DNA from: Mycobacterium sp. IS-836
GTDB taxonomy: Bacteria > Actinomycetota > Actinomycetes > Mycobacteriales > Mycobacteriaceae
Assembly: GCF_001954275.1 (NCBI RefSeq)
Contig: NZ_MBEU01000066.1
Span: 21,526-85,525, forward strand
DNA: 64,000 nucleotides
Direction: 5' to 3'
The notes under the pieces were generated by a model that was not told the origin of the DNA, did not search any database, and was given only the letters and a program-made list of their open reading frames with translations. Below, one piece after another: positions 16,870 to 25,772 of the stretch. Each line of letters starts with the position of its first letter. Position 1 is the stretch's first letter. A program made the translations under genes and the position numbers.

Positions 16870-18609
16870 TTATGGCGCAGGTACCGGAGAAGGCTTGCGG
16901 CCGCGGACCAACCGGCCAGGACGGGCGTCGGTGGGAACTCCGTCCTCGGCGATCACTTCCCCGGACACGATCGTCGCGACATATCCGTCGGCGCCCTGAT
17001 CCAGGCGACGCCCGCCGGCGGGCAGGTCGTAAGTGATCACGGGCTTGTGCAGCCGCAACGCGGCATGGTCGATGACGTTGAGGTCGGCCTTGTAGCCGAC
17101 GCCGATGCGGCCGCGATCGCCCAGCCCGGCGATGCGGGCCGGCACGGACGTCAGCTCGCGGACGGCCTCCGGCACGGTGAACCGGCCGGCCTTCCGATCG
17201 CGCGCCCAGTGCGCCAGGAAGTACGTCGAGTAGCTCGCGTCGCAGATCATGCCGTAGTGCGCGCCGCCGTCGCCGAGGCCCAGCACCACGTCGTCGCGGT
17301 GCAGCAGCTGCCCGACGGTGTGCAGCGAGTTGCGCTCCAGGTTGCTGGTGGCCACCAACAGCATGGCGCGGCCGTCGTCGTCGAGCAGCCGGTCGTAGGC
17401 CTCCTCCATCGGGTCCACGCCGCGGGCCCGGGCGCGGGCCCCGATCGACGTCGAGGGGTCCGGCTCGTAATCGGGGGTGTCGCCCAGCGGGAAGATCCAG
17501 TCCCACATCTGCGCCACGTAGAGAATCGGGTGACCGACCCCGGGCTTGTCGGCCAGGATGCGGGCGCGGACGTCCGGCTTGCGCATCTCGGCCACCCGCT
17601 CGGCCAGCGGCAGATGCGCGATCTCGCGGTAGCTCGGGTAGAGCACGAACGGGTTGGCGGACAGTTGCAGCCCGATGATCAGCCCGATGGGCCGCGGCAA
17701 CAGCTGCGCGGTGATATCGCCACCGGCCGCGTTGGCCTTCTCGATCATCGTGATGGCCTCCGGCCACGTCGGGTCGCCGGCGTTGGCGACGACGAGCGTG
17801 AACGTGAGCGGCAGCCCGACGTCCTCGGCGACCTCGAAAACCGTTTGCAGCACGGACTGGTAGCCGCCGGCGGGAATGTCGGGCACGAATTGCAGCAGGC
17901 CCCCGCCGCCGTCCACGACGCCACGCGCGATCTCTTCGATCTCCTCGCGGGCCGCCTCGTAGCTCGGGATCGGCGAACCGCTCTCGGTCTTGTGGATGGT
18001 CAACCGCGACGACGCGAAGCCCAGCGCGCCGACCTCGACCGCCTCCTTGGCCAGCGCGCGCATCCTCGCCAGGTCTTCGGCGGTGGCCGGCTCGCGGTTG
18101 GCGCCGCGCTGGCCCATCACGTAGACCCGCAGCGGCGAGTGCGGCAGGTAGGCGGCGACGTCGATGTCGCGCTTACCCGCGTCCAGCGCGTCCAGGTATT
18201 CGGGGAAGGTCTCCCACGTCCACGGCAGGCCGTCGGTCATCACGACACCGGGAATGTCCTCGACCCCCGCCATCACGTCGACGAGCACGTCGTGGTCTTC
18301 CTGGCGGCAGGGCGCGAAGCCGACCCCGCAGTTGCCCATCACCACCGTGGTCACCCCGTGCGCCGACGACGGGGTCAGGCGTTCCGACCAGATCGACTGG
18401 CCGTCGTAGTGGGTGTGCAGGTCGACGAACCCGGGCGTGACCAGCAGCCCGGTCGCGTCGATCTCCCGCGCGGCGCCGTCCCCGTTGACCGACCCGACGG
18501 CCCCCACCTTTTGGATCACTCCATCCTTCACCGCCACGTCGCCGACGTACGGCTCACCTCCGGAGCCGTCGACGATGGTGCCGTTGCGGATGACGAGGTC
18601 GTAGGTCAT
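16870..18609 (-). CDS. D-aminoacylase / N-acyl-D-amino-acid deacylase-like amidohydrolase
   Basis: 579 residues. Amidohydrolase superfamily: FVDLHTHYDGQ gives the HxH metal pair (His65 and His67), with GNCGVGFAPCR, LGFASSRLTIH, and LGLGDGGAHYGMICDAS (the late Asp/His) in the usual order. The closing GRIGVGYKADLNVIDHAALRL is the standard end of this family. Many mycobacterial members of this length are annotated as D-aminoacylases, but the substrate is unproven. It is divergent from the VOC gene with a 17-base gap. I do not recall this gene between PPE10 and Rv0443 in M. tuberculosis. Confidence 0.88.
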   Translation of the reverse strand: MTYDLVIRNGTIVDGSGGEPYVGDVAVKDGVIQKVGAVGSVNGDGAAREIDATGLLVTPGFVDLHTHYDGQSIWSERLTPSSAHGVTTVVMGNCGVGFAPCRQEDHDVLVDVMAGVEDIPGVVMTDGLPWTWETFPEYLDALDAGKRDIDVAAYLPHSPLRVYVMGQRGANREPATAEDLARMRALAKEAVEVGALGFASSRLTIHKTESGSPIPSYEAAREEIEEIARGVVDGGGGLLQFVPDIPAGGYQSVLQTVFEVAEDVGLPLTFTLVVANAGDPTWPEAITMIEKANAAGGDITAQLLPRPIGLIIGLQLSANPFVLYPSYREIAHLPLAERVAEMRKPDVRARILADKPGVGHPILYVAQMWDWIFPLGDTPDYEPDPSTSIGARARARGVDPMEEAYDRLLDDDGRAMLLVATSNLERNSLHTVGQLLHRDDVVLGLGDGGAHYGMICDASYSTYFLAHWARDRKAGRFTVPEAVRELTSVPARIAGLGDRGRIGVGYKADLNVIDHAALRLHKPVITYDLPAGGRRLDQGADGYVATIVSGEVIAEDGVPTDARPGRLVRGRKPSPVPAP

Positions 18610-18614
18610 CTAAA

Positions 18615-18620
18615 TAATCT
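18615..18620 (+). promoter_or_regulatory. -10 element (TAATCT) for a leaderless VOC gene
   Basis: TAATCT followed by six bases and the GTG at 18627. This spacing places the transcription start on the start codon. It lies in the 17-base gap to the divergent amidohydrolase gene, where no room for a leader exists. Confidence 0.45.
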
Positions 18621-18626
18621 ACGACC

Positions 18627-19028
18627 GTGTCGGGTGCTCATGCCAGGATCAGTTCCGTGATCGACCACCTGGGAATCAACTGCGCCGACTACCCGAAATC
18701 GCAGCACTTCTACGACACCGTGCTCGGCACGCTGGGCTACTCGCGGCAGCTGGACTTCGGCCGGGCCATCGGATACGGCCGCGACGGGCATCCGGCATTT
18801 TGGATCTCCGACGGCGCCGGCATGGGATCCAACCGCGAAAACCACATCGCGTTCGAGGCCGCCGACGAGCATGCGGTGCGCGCTTTCCACGAGGCCGCGG
18901 TGGGTCTGGGCGCCGAGTCGTTGCACGAGCCCCGCGAGTGGCCCGAATACCACCCCGGCTATTTCGGCGCGTTCGTGCGCGACCCGGACGGCAACAACGT
19001 CGAAGCGGTCTGGCACGGGCGCCCGTAA
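18627..19028 (+). CDS. VOC (glyoxalase-fold) family protein
   Basis: 133 residues. VIDHLGINCADYPKSQHFYDTVLGTLGY is a VOC opening with the first metal His, HIAFEAADEHAVRAFHEAAV the middle, and DPDGNNVEAVWH the closing Glu/His region. The GTG at 18627 is supported by a -10 element six bases before it; a second GTG at 18657 is possible. Close relatives are often called lactoylglutathione lyase-like, but no specific reaction is supported. The next gene begins 10 bases after the stop. Confidence 0.85.
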   Translation: MSGAHARISSVIDHLGINCADYPKSQHFYDTVLGTLGYSRQLDFGRAIGYGRDGHPAFWISDGAGMGSNRENHIAFEAADEHAVRAFHEAAVGLGAESLHEPREWPEYHPGYFGAFVRDPDGNNVEAVWHGRP

Positions 19029-19038
19029 TGTCGGTGGC

Positions 19039-19563
19039 ATGGCCAGTACCCCCGGCACCGACGCCGCCGCACAAGAGCTGCTTCGCGACTCGTTCACCCG
19101 ATTGATCGAACACGTCGACGAGCTCACCGACGGGTTGACCGACGAGCTCTCGAATTACCGGCCGACCCCTAGCGCCAACAGCATCGCCTGGCTGATCTGG
19201 CACAGCGCCCGGGTGCAGGACATCCAGCTGGCCGATGTCGCCGGGGTCGAGCAGGTGTGGACCCGCGACGGCTGGGTGGACCGGTTCGGCCTGGACCTGC
19301 CGCGCAACGACACCGGCTACGGGCACGGCCCCGACGAGGTCGCGAAGGTGCATGCGCCCGCCGACCTGCTGTCCGGCTATTACCACGAGGTGCACAAGTT
19401 CACGCTGTCCTACGTCGCGGACGTGACCGCCGCCGAGCTGTCCCGCGTCGTGGACACTAACTGGGATCCACCGGTCACCGCCAGCGCGCGGCTGGTGAGC
19501 ATCATCGACGACTGCGCCCAGCACCTCGGGCAGGCGGCCTATCTGCGCGGGATCGCACAGTAG
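19039..19563 (+). CDS. DinB-superfamily (DUF664-like) protein, Rv0443-like
   Basis: 174 residues. NSIAWLIWHSARVQDIQ (metal His of the DinB four-helix bundle), DLLSGYYHEVHKFTLSYV (second His) and the final DDCAQHLGQAAYLRG (third His) are all present. In relatives such bundles use a metal to transfer or bind small thiols such as mycothiol. Whether this one is mycothiol-dependent is inference. Position next to sigK/rskA fits Rv0443. The ATG at 19039 is the first in frame after the VOC stop. Confidence 0.85.
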   Translation: MASTPGTDAAAQELLRDSFTRLIEHVDELTDGLTDELSNYRPTPSANSIAWLIWHSARVQDIQLADVAGVEQVWTRDGWVDRFGLDLPRNDTGYGHGPDEVAKVHAPADLLSGYYHEVHKFTLSYVADVTAAELSRVVDTNWDPPVTASARLVSIIDDCAQHLGQAAYLRGIAQ

Positions 19564-19573
19564 GTTCTAACGC

Positions 19574-20425
19574 GTGCGATTCGCGACGACGGTGGTCTTG
19601 TGGCTGGCCGCCACGGTCGCGCTGGCCGTGGCCATTCCGGCGGCGTGGGCGCAGTGCAACGTCATCAACGACGACGGCTACGCGGCGTTTGCAAAGAATG
19701 CCGCGGCCGATCCGGCGCTGCAGTCGGCGGCGGCCTCCGAGCTCACCACCCGGGCGATGGCGCTCATCGCCGAGCGCGGCGGTGGACGTTATCCGGTCGA
19801 CGGCCAGCAGGTGCACGCCGCCGCCACCGCGTTCACGTCCGGGCCCGGCTTTCCGCCGCTGTTCGCCCAGGTGAACCGGGCCGCCCACGGCTGGTTGTTC
19901 ACCGGCAGCGGGTCGAGCGATTCGTGGGTCATCGACCTGGCCCCGATGCTCAAAGACGATTCGCTGCAACGGATATTGAGCAGTCACAACGTGAAAGTGC
20001 CTGCGACGCTGACCGTTCCGCTGACGGTGTCCGGCCCGTTGCGGCAGGGGCAGCTGAGCCGGCTCGCCACCTGGGGCCCGTGGGTGAGTCTCGGCGCGGC
20101 GGCCCTGAGCGGATTCTGCGCGCTGCTGACGCTGGCCGCTGCCCGGCGCCGCGGCAAGGCACTGACCAGCCTCGGCGTCTCGGCGCTGCTCGTCGGCGCG
20201 GCGGGATGGGCGGGTATCGAGGCCGGTGGCGGGTATGTGAACAGGGCGCTCAATCACACCACCGGCGACATCCGCCGAATCGCCGAGGTGATGATCGACC
20301 ACGCCGAGGCCGGGCTGCGTCATTGGCTGAACCTGACCTTGGTCACCGGCGCCGCGCTGGTGGTGTTGGGCGTGGTCGTCGCGGTGCTCGGCGCCCTGGT
20401 GCAGAAGTCCCCGAAAACGGCCTAG
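19574..20425 (+). CDS. Membrane protein of unknown function
   Basis: 283 residues from a GTG. An N-terminal hydrophobic stretch (VVLWLAATVALAVAIPAAWA) looks like a signal peptide with an AWA-Q cut, followed by an extracytoplasmic part of about 150 residues. Three hydrophobic spans then come near WVSLGAAALSGFCALLTLAA, ALTSLGVSALLVGAAGWAGIEA and LTLVTGAALVVLGVVVAVLGAL. No known motif is recognised. It ends tail to tail with rskA, both stop codons sharing the tetranucleotide CTAG at 20422-20425. I do not recall this gene at this place in M. tuberculosis. Confidence 0.8.
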   Translation: MRFATTVVLWLAATVALAVAIPAAWAQCNVINDDGYAAFAKNAAADPALQSAAASELTTRAMALIAERGGGRYPVDGQQVHAAATAFTSGPGFPPLFAQVNRAAHGWLFTGSGSSDSWVIDLAPMLKDDSLQRILSSHNVKVPATLTVPLTVSGPLRQGQLSRLATWGPWVSLGAAALSGFCALLTLAAARRRGKALTSLGVSALLVGAAGWAGIEAGGGYVNRALNHTTGDIRRIAEVMIDHAEAGLRHWLNLTLVTGAALVVLGVVVAVLGALVQKSPKTA

Positions 20426-21120
20426 CTCAGCGGTAATTCGGCCAATATCGGGGTGGTCGGCTGCGGCGACCCCGCGCCGGGTTCGACGGTGAACGCCAGG
20501 GCCGTCGACGATCCGAGGTTGGTCAGCGTCTCCTTCGTCGAGGGCGCGACGGCCGCGGCGCCCATCGTCCCGGCGGAGGTCGGGCCGTTGGTTCCGATCA
20601 GCCACATCTGATAGACGGTGCCCGGCGACGGCGGCGGCACATTGTTCATCACCAGCACGCCGGCGTTGCGGTCGCGGGAGAACATGACGGTGGCGGTCCC
20701 GTTCGCCAGCGGTCGCGAGACCGTCCGCACATCGGGGGCGGCCAGCACCTGTTCGGCGACCGTCGAGGGCGCCGGCGGCCGCATCAGCACCCCGACACCG
20801 AACGCCGCGGCGCCCACCACGACCGCCGCCGCCGCGGACGCCAAAGCGGCCGTCCGCCAACTCAATTGACGCACGCCACGAGACTTCACCGCCGCCAGCG
20901 TGGTCCTCCGCAGGTGTGCCGGGGGTTCGGTCGCGGTGGCCGCCGCCACGACCGCCATCGTCTCGCGGACGGCGCGGACCGCGTCGTTGAAGGCGGCGGC
21001 CCCCGGCGCCGGCGCGGACGCCAACCGCCGGTCGAGGTCGGCCCGCTCCCCGTCCGATATGGCGTGCAGGGCATACGGCGCCGCCAGTTCGAGCAACTCG
21101 AAATCGGTCGGGTCGGTCAT
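20422..21120 (-). CDS. rskA: Anti-sigma-K factor RskA
   Basis: 232 residues, the M. tuberculosis length. The cytoplasmic N-terminal anti-sigma domain (TDFELLELAAPYALHAISDGERADLDRRLA) holds SigK, one membrane helix follows (about residues 90-112, AALASAAAAVVVGAAAFGVGV), and the outer domain ends PILAELPLS. No zinc-binding HxxxCxxC is present, as expected for RskA. Membrane proteolysis releases SigK in the known system. The start ATG at 21120 overlaps the sigK stop as ATGA. No obvious truncation is seen in this copy. Confidence 0.95.
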   Translation of the reverse strand: MTDPTDFELLELAAPYALHAISDGERADLDRRLASAPAPGAAAFNDAVRAVRETMAVVAAATATEPPAHLRRTTLAAVKSRGVRQLSWRTAALASAAAAVVVGAAAFGVGVLMRPPAPSTVAEQVLAAPDVRTVSRPLANGTATVMFSRDRNAGVLVMNNVPPPSPGTVYQMWLIGTNGPTSAGTMGAAAVAPSTKETLTNLGSSTALAFTVEPGAGSPQPTTPILAELPLS

Positions 21121-21692
21121 GACACGTCCAGGCAGTTGCGCAGGCCGCGCAGGGCGTCGCGGATGCGCGACTTGATCGTCGACAAATTGGCGGCCAACCG
21201 CTGCGACACTTCGGAGTACGTCAGGCCGCCGTAGTAGGCCATCTCGATGCACTGCCGCTGCGCCTCGGTCAGCGCGTCCAGGCATTCGGTCACCCGGCGA
21301 CGTTCCTCGACGGCGATCGCGGAATCGGCGACCGGGTCGTGCGCCGCGGCGCCGACGGGTTCGACATTGGCTGCGCCGTAGCGTGATTCCCGACGGCTGC
21401 CGGCCTGCTCGGCGCGCACCCGGTCGATGGCCCGCCGGTGCGCCATGGTCATCAGCCAGGCGAGGGCGGAACCCTTCGAGGCGTCGTACTCCGACGCGGT
21501 TCGCCACACCTCGAGATAGATCTCCTGCGTGGTCTCCTCGCTGTAGCCGGCATCGCGCAGCACCCGTACCACCAGTCCGAACACCCGGCTTTTGGTCAGG
21601 TCGTAGACGGCGGCGAAGGCGTCGCGGTCCCCGCGCGCGACCCTGCGCAGCAGGGCGTCGAGGTCCCCGCTTCGCTGCGCCGCTCCGGTCAT
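21117..21692 (-). CDS. sigK: ECF RNA polymerase sigma factor SigK
   Basis: 191 residues. Region 2 is seen in DRDAFAAVYDLTKSRVFGLVVRVLRDAGYSEETTQEIYLEVW and AWLMTMAHRRAIDRVRAEQA, and region 4 in DALTEAQRQCIEMAYYGGLTYSEVSQRLAANLSTIKSRIRD. SigK directs mpt70/mpt83-type genes and its own locus in tuberculosis mycobacteria. The redox-sensitive Cys pair reported for SigK cannot be confirmed here beyond the Cys residues in RQCIEM and TECLDA. It is coupled to rskA by ATGA and follows the Rv0446c-like gene by 11 bases. Confidence 0.95.
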   Translation of the reverse strand: MTGAAQRSGDLDALLRRVARGDRDAFAAVYDLTKSRVFGLVVRVLRDAGYSEETTQEIYLEVWRTASEYDASKGSALAWLMTMAHRRAIDRVRAEQAGSRRESRYGAANVEPVGAAAHDPVADSAIAVEERRRVTECLDALTEAQRQCIEMAYYGGLTYSEVSQRLAANLSTIKSRIRDALRGLRNCLDVS

Positions 21693-21703
21693 CGATCGGT
21701 AGC

Positions 21704-22495
21704 CTATCGCCACACCGATCGGGGCGGTCGCGGGAAGAAAAACGCGGTCCGTTGCCGGTATTCGTCGAAGCCCGGCCGGCCGGCCATCAACTTCTCGGTG
21801 AGCCGGGCTCCGGTGACGTACACCAGGAAGTAGGTCATGAGCAGCGGCGAACCGACCGTCGCGAGCGACGCCCAGCCCGTGATGGTGATCAGCCACAATC
21901 CCCACCACACCGCCGCGTCGCCGAAGTAGTTGGGGTGGCGCGTCCAGGCCCACAGGCCGCGGTCCATCACCGTGCCGCGGTGGGCGGGATCCGATTTGAA
22001 TGCCTTCAGCTGCCAGTCGCCGACCGCCTCGAAGGTGACGCCGACCAGCCACACCGCCACGCCCAGCACGGTGACGGCCGTCAGTGGTTTCGGCGTGGGA
22101 CCGCTGACCGCCGACAACTGCAGCGGGAAGGAGACGAACCAGGTGATGAAGGCTTGCAGCACAAAGACTTTGCGTATCACCTGGGACAGCGTGGCCTCGC
22201 GCAGCATGGCGGCGTAGCGGGGATCCTCTCCTTTGCCCGCGGTCTTGCGCTGGATGTGCCAGCTGAGCCGCAGGCCCCAGATCGCCACCAGCGCCAGCAG
22301 CAGCCATCGCCTGCTCGCCTCGCCGTGCCCGAGGGTCGCGGCGACGGCGGCGATGGCCACGAAGCCCACGCCCCAGGCGACGTCGACGACGTTGTAGCGG
22401 CCGATCCGCCTGCCGATGGCGAACGTGACCGAGTGCACGACTGCCAGCGCCGCAATCGACGCACCGGATACTTCGAGGAGGTTGATCGGATTCAT
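21704..22495 (-). CDS. DUF1295 / steroid 5-alpha-reductase-like membrane protein (Rv0446c-like)
   Basis: 263 residues with about six membrane spans. The C-terminal motif LWAWTRHPNYFGDAAVWWGLWL is that of the isoprenylcysteine methyltransferase / steroid 5-alpha-reductase-like group (RHPNYxG). These act on lipid-like substrates in the membrane, but the reaction here is unknown. Its place in an operon with a fatty-acid methyltransferase and an FAD oxidoreductase suggests work on an unsaturated fatty acid. The start ATG at 22495 overlaps the ufaA1 stop (ATGA). Confidence 0.88.
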   Translation of the reverse strand: MNPINLLEVSGASIAALAVVHSVTFAIGRRIGRYNVVDVAWGVGFVAIAAVAATLGHGEASRRWLLLALVAIWGLRLSWHIQRKTAGKGEDPRYAAMLREATLSQVIRKVFVLQAFITWFVSFPLQLSAVSGPTPKPLTAVTVLGVAVWLVGVTFEAVGDWQLKAFKSDPAHRGTVMDRGLWAWTRHPNYFGDAAVWWGLWLITITGWASLATVGSPLLMTYFLVYVTGARLTEKLMAGRPGFDEYRQRTAFFFPRPPRSVWR

Positions 22496-23754
22496 CTGCG
22501 GCCCTCGCGTGTGAACGTCCATTGGTAGACGTCAAGATAGCCCGACCGGAATCCGGCCTCGGAGTACGCCAGGTAAAGCTCCCACATGCGCGCGAAGACC
22601 TCGTCGAAACCCAAGTGCGTCAACTCATCTCGTTGCTGGGTGAACCGCTCCCGCCACAGGCGCAGGGTCTCGGCGTAGTGCGGGCGCAGCGAGGTCATGT
22701 CGACGGTGTGTAAACCGGTGCGCCGCTCGGTGATAGTGGAAATGGCCTGGGTGGACGGCAGCAGCCCGCCGGGGAAGATGTACTTCTGAATCCAGGTGTG
22801 GGTGTTGCGGGTGGCCAGCATCCGGCGATGCGCCATGGTGATCGCCTGGATCGCTACGCGGCCACCGGGGCGCACCAGCCGTTCGAGCGTGGCGAAATAC
22901 CGCGGCCACGAGTGATATCCCACCGCCTCGATCATCTCGACCGACACCACCGCGTCGTAGCAGCCGTCGACGTCGCGGTAGTCGCACAGGTCGATCTCGA
23001 CCGAGTCGGACAGCCCGGCCGCGGCGACCCGACGCCGCGCCAGGCGCTGCTGCTCGGCCGACAGGGTCACCGAACGGACCTGCGCCCCGCGGGCGGCCGC
23101 GCGGATGCACAACTCGCCCCACCCGGTGCCGATCTCGAGAACCCGGCTGCCGCAACCGACTTCGGCTATGTCGAGTAGCCGATCGATCTTGCGTCGTTGC
23201 GCGGCGGCCAGGTCGCCCGCGGCCGCGGGCAGCCGGGGGAACAGCGCGCACGAGTAGGTCATCGTCTCGTCGAGGAACGCGGCGAACAGGTCGTTGGAGA
23301 GGTCATAATGCTCGGCGACGTTGCGGCGGGCCTGATCTCGGCCGGCGCCGCGCCAGCGCGGCCGAAACGCCGGGCCGATCGGCCGCAGCCACTGCAATGC
23401 GCGCGGCACCAGATCGGCCACCGAGCTGGCGAAGACCGTCAACACCCGGGTGAGGTCGTGCGACGACCATTCGCCGGCCATGTAGGACTCGCCGAACCCG
23501 ATCAGTCCGTGCCGCTCGATCCGGCGCGCCAGCGCATCCGCTCGATGAACCACCAATGTCGGGGCAGTCGGGTCCGCCGCTCCGACCACCGCGCCGTCGG
23601 GATAGACCAGCCGCAGCGGTAGGCGAGCGACCGCGCGCCGCAGCAGCCGGTCGGCGATAGCCCCGGCGAAAGGGCTCGACGGCACCGTCGCGACCGCCGG
23701 CCAGCGCTTCGAATCGATTGCCGCCGAGGGCTTTTGGATGGCCTTCAGGCTCAT
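22492..23754 (-). CDS. ufaA1: Cyclopropane-fatty-acyl-phospholipid synthase-like methyltransferase UfaA1
   Basis: 420 residues, S-adenosylmethionine-dependent methyltransferase of the CFA synthase family acting on double bonds of phospholipid-bound fatty acids. An N-terminal lipid-binding region (MAGEWSSHDLTRVLTVFAS) precedes NVAEHYDLSNDLFAAFLDETMTYSCA, then the SAM site VLEIGTGWGELCIRAA and EMIEAVG. The C-terminal QKYIFPGGLLPS is typical. The ATG at 23754 overlaps the preceding stop (ATGA). It lies in the SigK operon, so synthesis is expected when SigK is free. Confidence 0.95.
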   Translation of the reverse strand: MSLKAIQKPSAAIDSKRWPAVATVPSSPFAGAIADRLLRRAVARLPLRLVYPDGAVVGAADPTAPTLVVHRADALARRIERHGLIGFGESYMAGEWSSHDLTRVLTVFASSVADLVPRALQWLRPIGPAFRPRWRGAGRDQARRNVAEHYDLSNDLFAAFLDETMTYSCALFPRLPAAAGDLAAAQRRKIDRLLDIAEVGCGSRVLEIGTGWGELCIRAAARGAQVRSVTLSAEQQRLARRRVAAAGLSDSVEIDLCDYRDVDGCYDAVVSVEMIEAVGYHSWPRYFATLERLVRPGGRVAIQAITMAHRRMLATRNTHTWIQKYIFPGGLLPSTQAISTITERRTGLHTVDMTSLRPHYAETLRLWRERFTQQRDELTHLGFDEVFARMWELYLAYSEAGFRSGYLDVYQWTFTREGRR

Positions 23755-24476
23755 CGCGGTACCACCGGAAGTCGACGTAACCACAGCTTGATCCCCTGTA
23801 TCCGGATGCGCGCGGCGACCACCATCGGCGCCAGCGGCGAAATGATTTGCATGATCGCGACCTGTCTGCTCGTTGCCGGACGCCGCTGTCCGCGCATGGT
23901 GGCGCTGAATTCCGGGAACGCCCGCCGGTGCTCGCGGTGCAGCGAAACGGTGATGTCGACGACGGCGCCGGGGCGGGGCGCTCGCACCAGGTAGTAGCCG
24001 TCGACTGGGTTGAACGGCGACACGTAGAACTGTTTGGCCGTGGCCACCGGAAGGTCGGCCGGGGGCAACAGGTAGGCGTGACGTTCGCCGTAGGTGTTGT
24101 GCACCTCGGCGATCACCTGACGCAGCCGGCCGTCTCGGTCATGACACCAGAAGACGCTCAGCGGGTTGAAGACATAACCGAACACGCGGGCCTGCAGCAG
24201 CGCGGTGATGCGACCCTCGGGTGTGGCCACGCCGTTCTCGGCGAAGAAAGCGCTGAGCCGTTCGCGCAGTGAGCCGCCGTTCGAAAAGTGGTCGTCGGCG
24301 CGGAATCGTGCGAACGGCCGCAGCCACCAGGGCAGCCGGGGCAGATCGTCGACGTCGACATACCAGCTGTAGCTTCGGTATTCGAACGCGTGGCGCACCG
24401 GAACCCGCCGACAGTGGGTGATCGTGGTGCGGTAGATCGCGGGTGTCAGCACTTCGGGAAGCGCGTCGGTCAGCAC
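23751..24476 (-). CDS. DUF1365 protein (Rv0448c-like)
   Basis: 241 residues. The family hallmark PAIYRTTITHCRRVPVRHAFEYRSYSWYVDVDDLP and, later, GYVFNPLSVFWCHD are both present. DUF1365 proteins occur with an FAD oxidoreductase of the Rv0449c type and a CFA-type methyltransferase in many bacteria, often under an ECF sigma factor. Their exact step in making modified fatty acids is not known to me for mycobacteria. It overlaps the upstream gene by seven bases and ufaA1 by four, so all three are likely made together. Confidence 0.9.
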   Translation of the reverse strand: MLTDALPEVLTPAIYRTTITHCRRVPVRHAFEYRSYSWYVDVDDLPRLPWWLRPFARFRADDHFSNGGSLRERLSAFFAENGVATPEGRITALLQARVFGYVFNPLSVFWCHDRDGRLRQVIAEVHNTYGERHAYLLPPADLPVATAKQFYVSPFNPVDGYYLVRAPRPGAVVDITVSLHREHRRAFPEFSATMRGQRRPATSRQVAIMQIISPLAPMVVAARIRIQGIKLWLRRLPVVPR

Positions 24477-25765
24477 GCGGCCACCTCCCGGGGCCGGGTC
24501 GCCGCCGGCCAGTCGGCGCCGAGCCGGCGGGCGGCGCGCAGCCCCGACGCGGCGCCGTCTTCGTGGAACCCCCAGCCGTGGTAGGCGCCGGCGAAGACCA
24601 ATCGATCGTCGCCCAGAGTCGGCAACAAGCGTTGGGCCGCAACGGATTGCGGCGTGTACAGCGGATGGCTGTAGGTCATCTCGGCGATCACCGATTCGGG
24701 TCGCACCCGGTCATGCCCGCCCAGGGTGACCAGGTACCGGCGCCGGGCATCGAGACGCATCAGCCTGCTGATGTCGTAGCTGACCACCACGCGGTCGTTG
24801 CCGGGAGTCACCAGGTAGTTCCACGACGCCCGCGCGCGGCGGTGGCGCGGCAGCACCGACGAGTCGGTGTGCAGCTGGGCCCGATTGGTGGAGTACGGAA
24901 TCGCGCCCAACACGGCGCGCTCTCGCGGCGTCGCGCCGTCGAGCAACAGCAACGCCTGGTCGGGATGCACCGCGACGACGGCGGCGTCGAAAAGCCGCGG
25001 CGGGTTGTTGCCCGCCCGCACTACCACCCCGTCGGGCACCCGGCGCAGGGAGTGCACCGGCGTCGACGTCGATACCTCGTCAAGCCGGGCGGCGACGGCC
25101 CGCACGTAGGTTGCCGAGCCCCCGGTCACGGTGCGCCACGTGGGGGAGCCGAACACCGACAGCATGCCGTGGTGCGCGAGGAAGACGAATAGATAGCGGG
25201 CCGGGTACCGCAACGCGTCGTCGCCGGCGCAGGACCACACCGCCGCCACCAACGGCGTGATGAAGTAGTCGATGAAGTACGGCGAGAATCCGTGTCGGTT
25301 CAAGAAGGCGTCCAGCGTCTCGAGGCCGTCGGCATCGTCGCCCAGCAGGCGCAAGGCGGCACGGTGGAACCGGACGATCTCGGCGAGCATGCGCAGGTAG
25401 CGCGGTCGCAGCGACTGCCGGCATGCGAAGAGGCCCCGGACCCCAAGGGCGCCAGCGTATTCGAGTCCGATGTCGTCGGCCCGCACCGACATTGACATCT
25501 CCGAATCCTGGGTGGCGATGCCGAGTTCACCGAACAATCGGCACAGTGTCGGGTAGGTCCGGTCGTTGTGCACCAAGAAGGCCGAGTCGACGGCGACGAC
25601 CCGCCCGTCACCGTCGTCGACGACGTGGGTGTGCGCGTGACCGCCGAGCCGCGCGTCGGCTTCGTACAGGGTGACGCGTTCGCGCCCGGAGAGGACGTAG
25701 GCCGCGGTGAGGCCGGCGACGCCGCTGCCGATGACCGCGACCGAGCGTGCGTAGGGCTGATCCAC
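24470..25765 (-). CDS. FAD-dependent oxidoreductase (amine-oxidase fold, Rv0449c-like)
   Basis: 431 residues. The N-terminal dinucleotide site VAVIGSGVAGLTAAYVLSG is followed by LYEADARLGGHAHTH, the COG2907 signature. TLGGHDRVRPESVIAEMTYSHPLYTPQSVAAQ and VFAGAYHGWGFHEDGAASGLRAAR mark the C-terminal FAD contact. Such enzymes desaturate or isomerise lipids. The GTG at 25765 lies about seven bases after a SigK-like -10, so the mRNA may be leaderless. It is the first gene of the operon ending with sigK and rskA. Confidence 0.92.
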   Translation of the reverse strand: MDQPYARSVAVIGSGVAGLTAAYVLSGRERVTLYEADARLGGHAHTHVVDDGDGRVVAVDSAFLVHNDRTYPTLCRLFGELGIATQDSEMSMSVRADDIGLEYAGALGVRGLFACRQSLRPRYLRMLAEIVRFHRAALRLLGDDADGLETLDAFLNRHGFSPYFIDYFITPLVAAVWSCAGDDALRYPARYLFVFLAHHGMLSVFGSPTWRTVTGGSATYVRAVAARLDEVSTSTPVHSLRRVPDGVVVRAGNNPPRLFDAAVVAVHPDQALLLLDGATPRERAVLGAIPYSTNRAQLHTDSSVLPRHRRARASWNYLVTPGNDRVVVSYDISRLMRLDARRRYLVTLGGHDRVRPESVIAEMTYSHPLYTPQSVAAQRLLPTLGDDRLVFAGAYHGWGFHEDGAASGLRAARRLGADWPAATRPREVAAC

Positions 25766-25772
25766 ATCAGCT

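Noticed and set aside
16870..17767. Second minus-strand reading frame within the amidohydrolase gene
   Set aside because: It is an Arg/Gly/Ala-rich shadow frame of the true gene.
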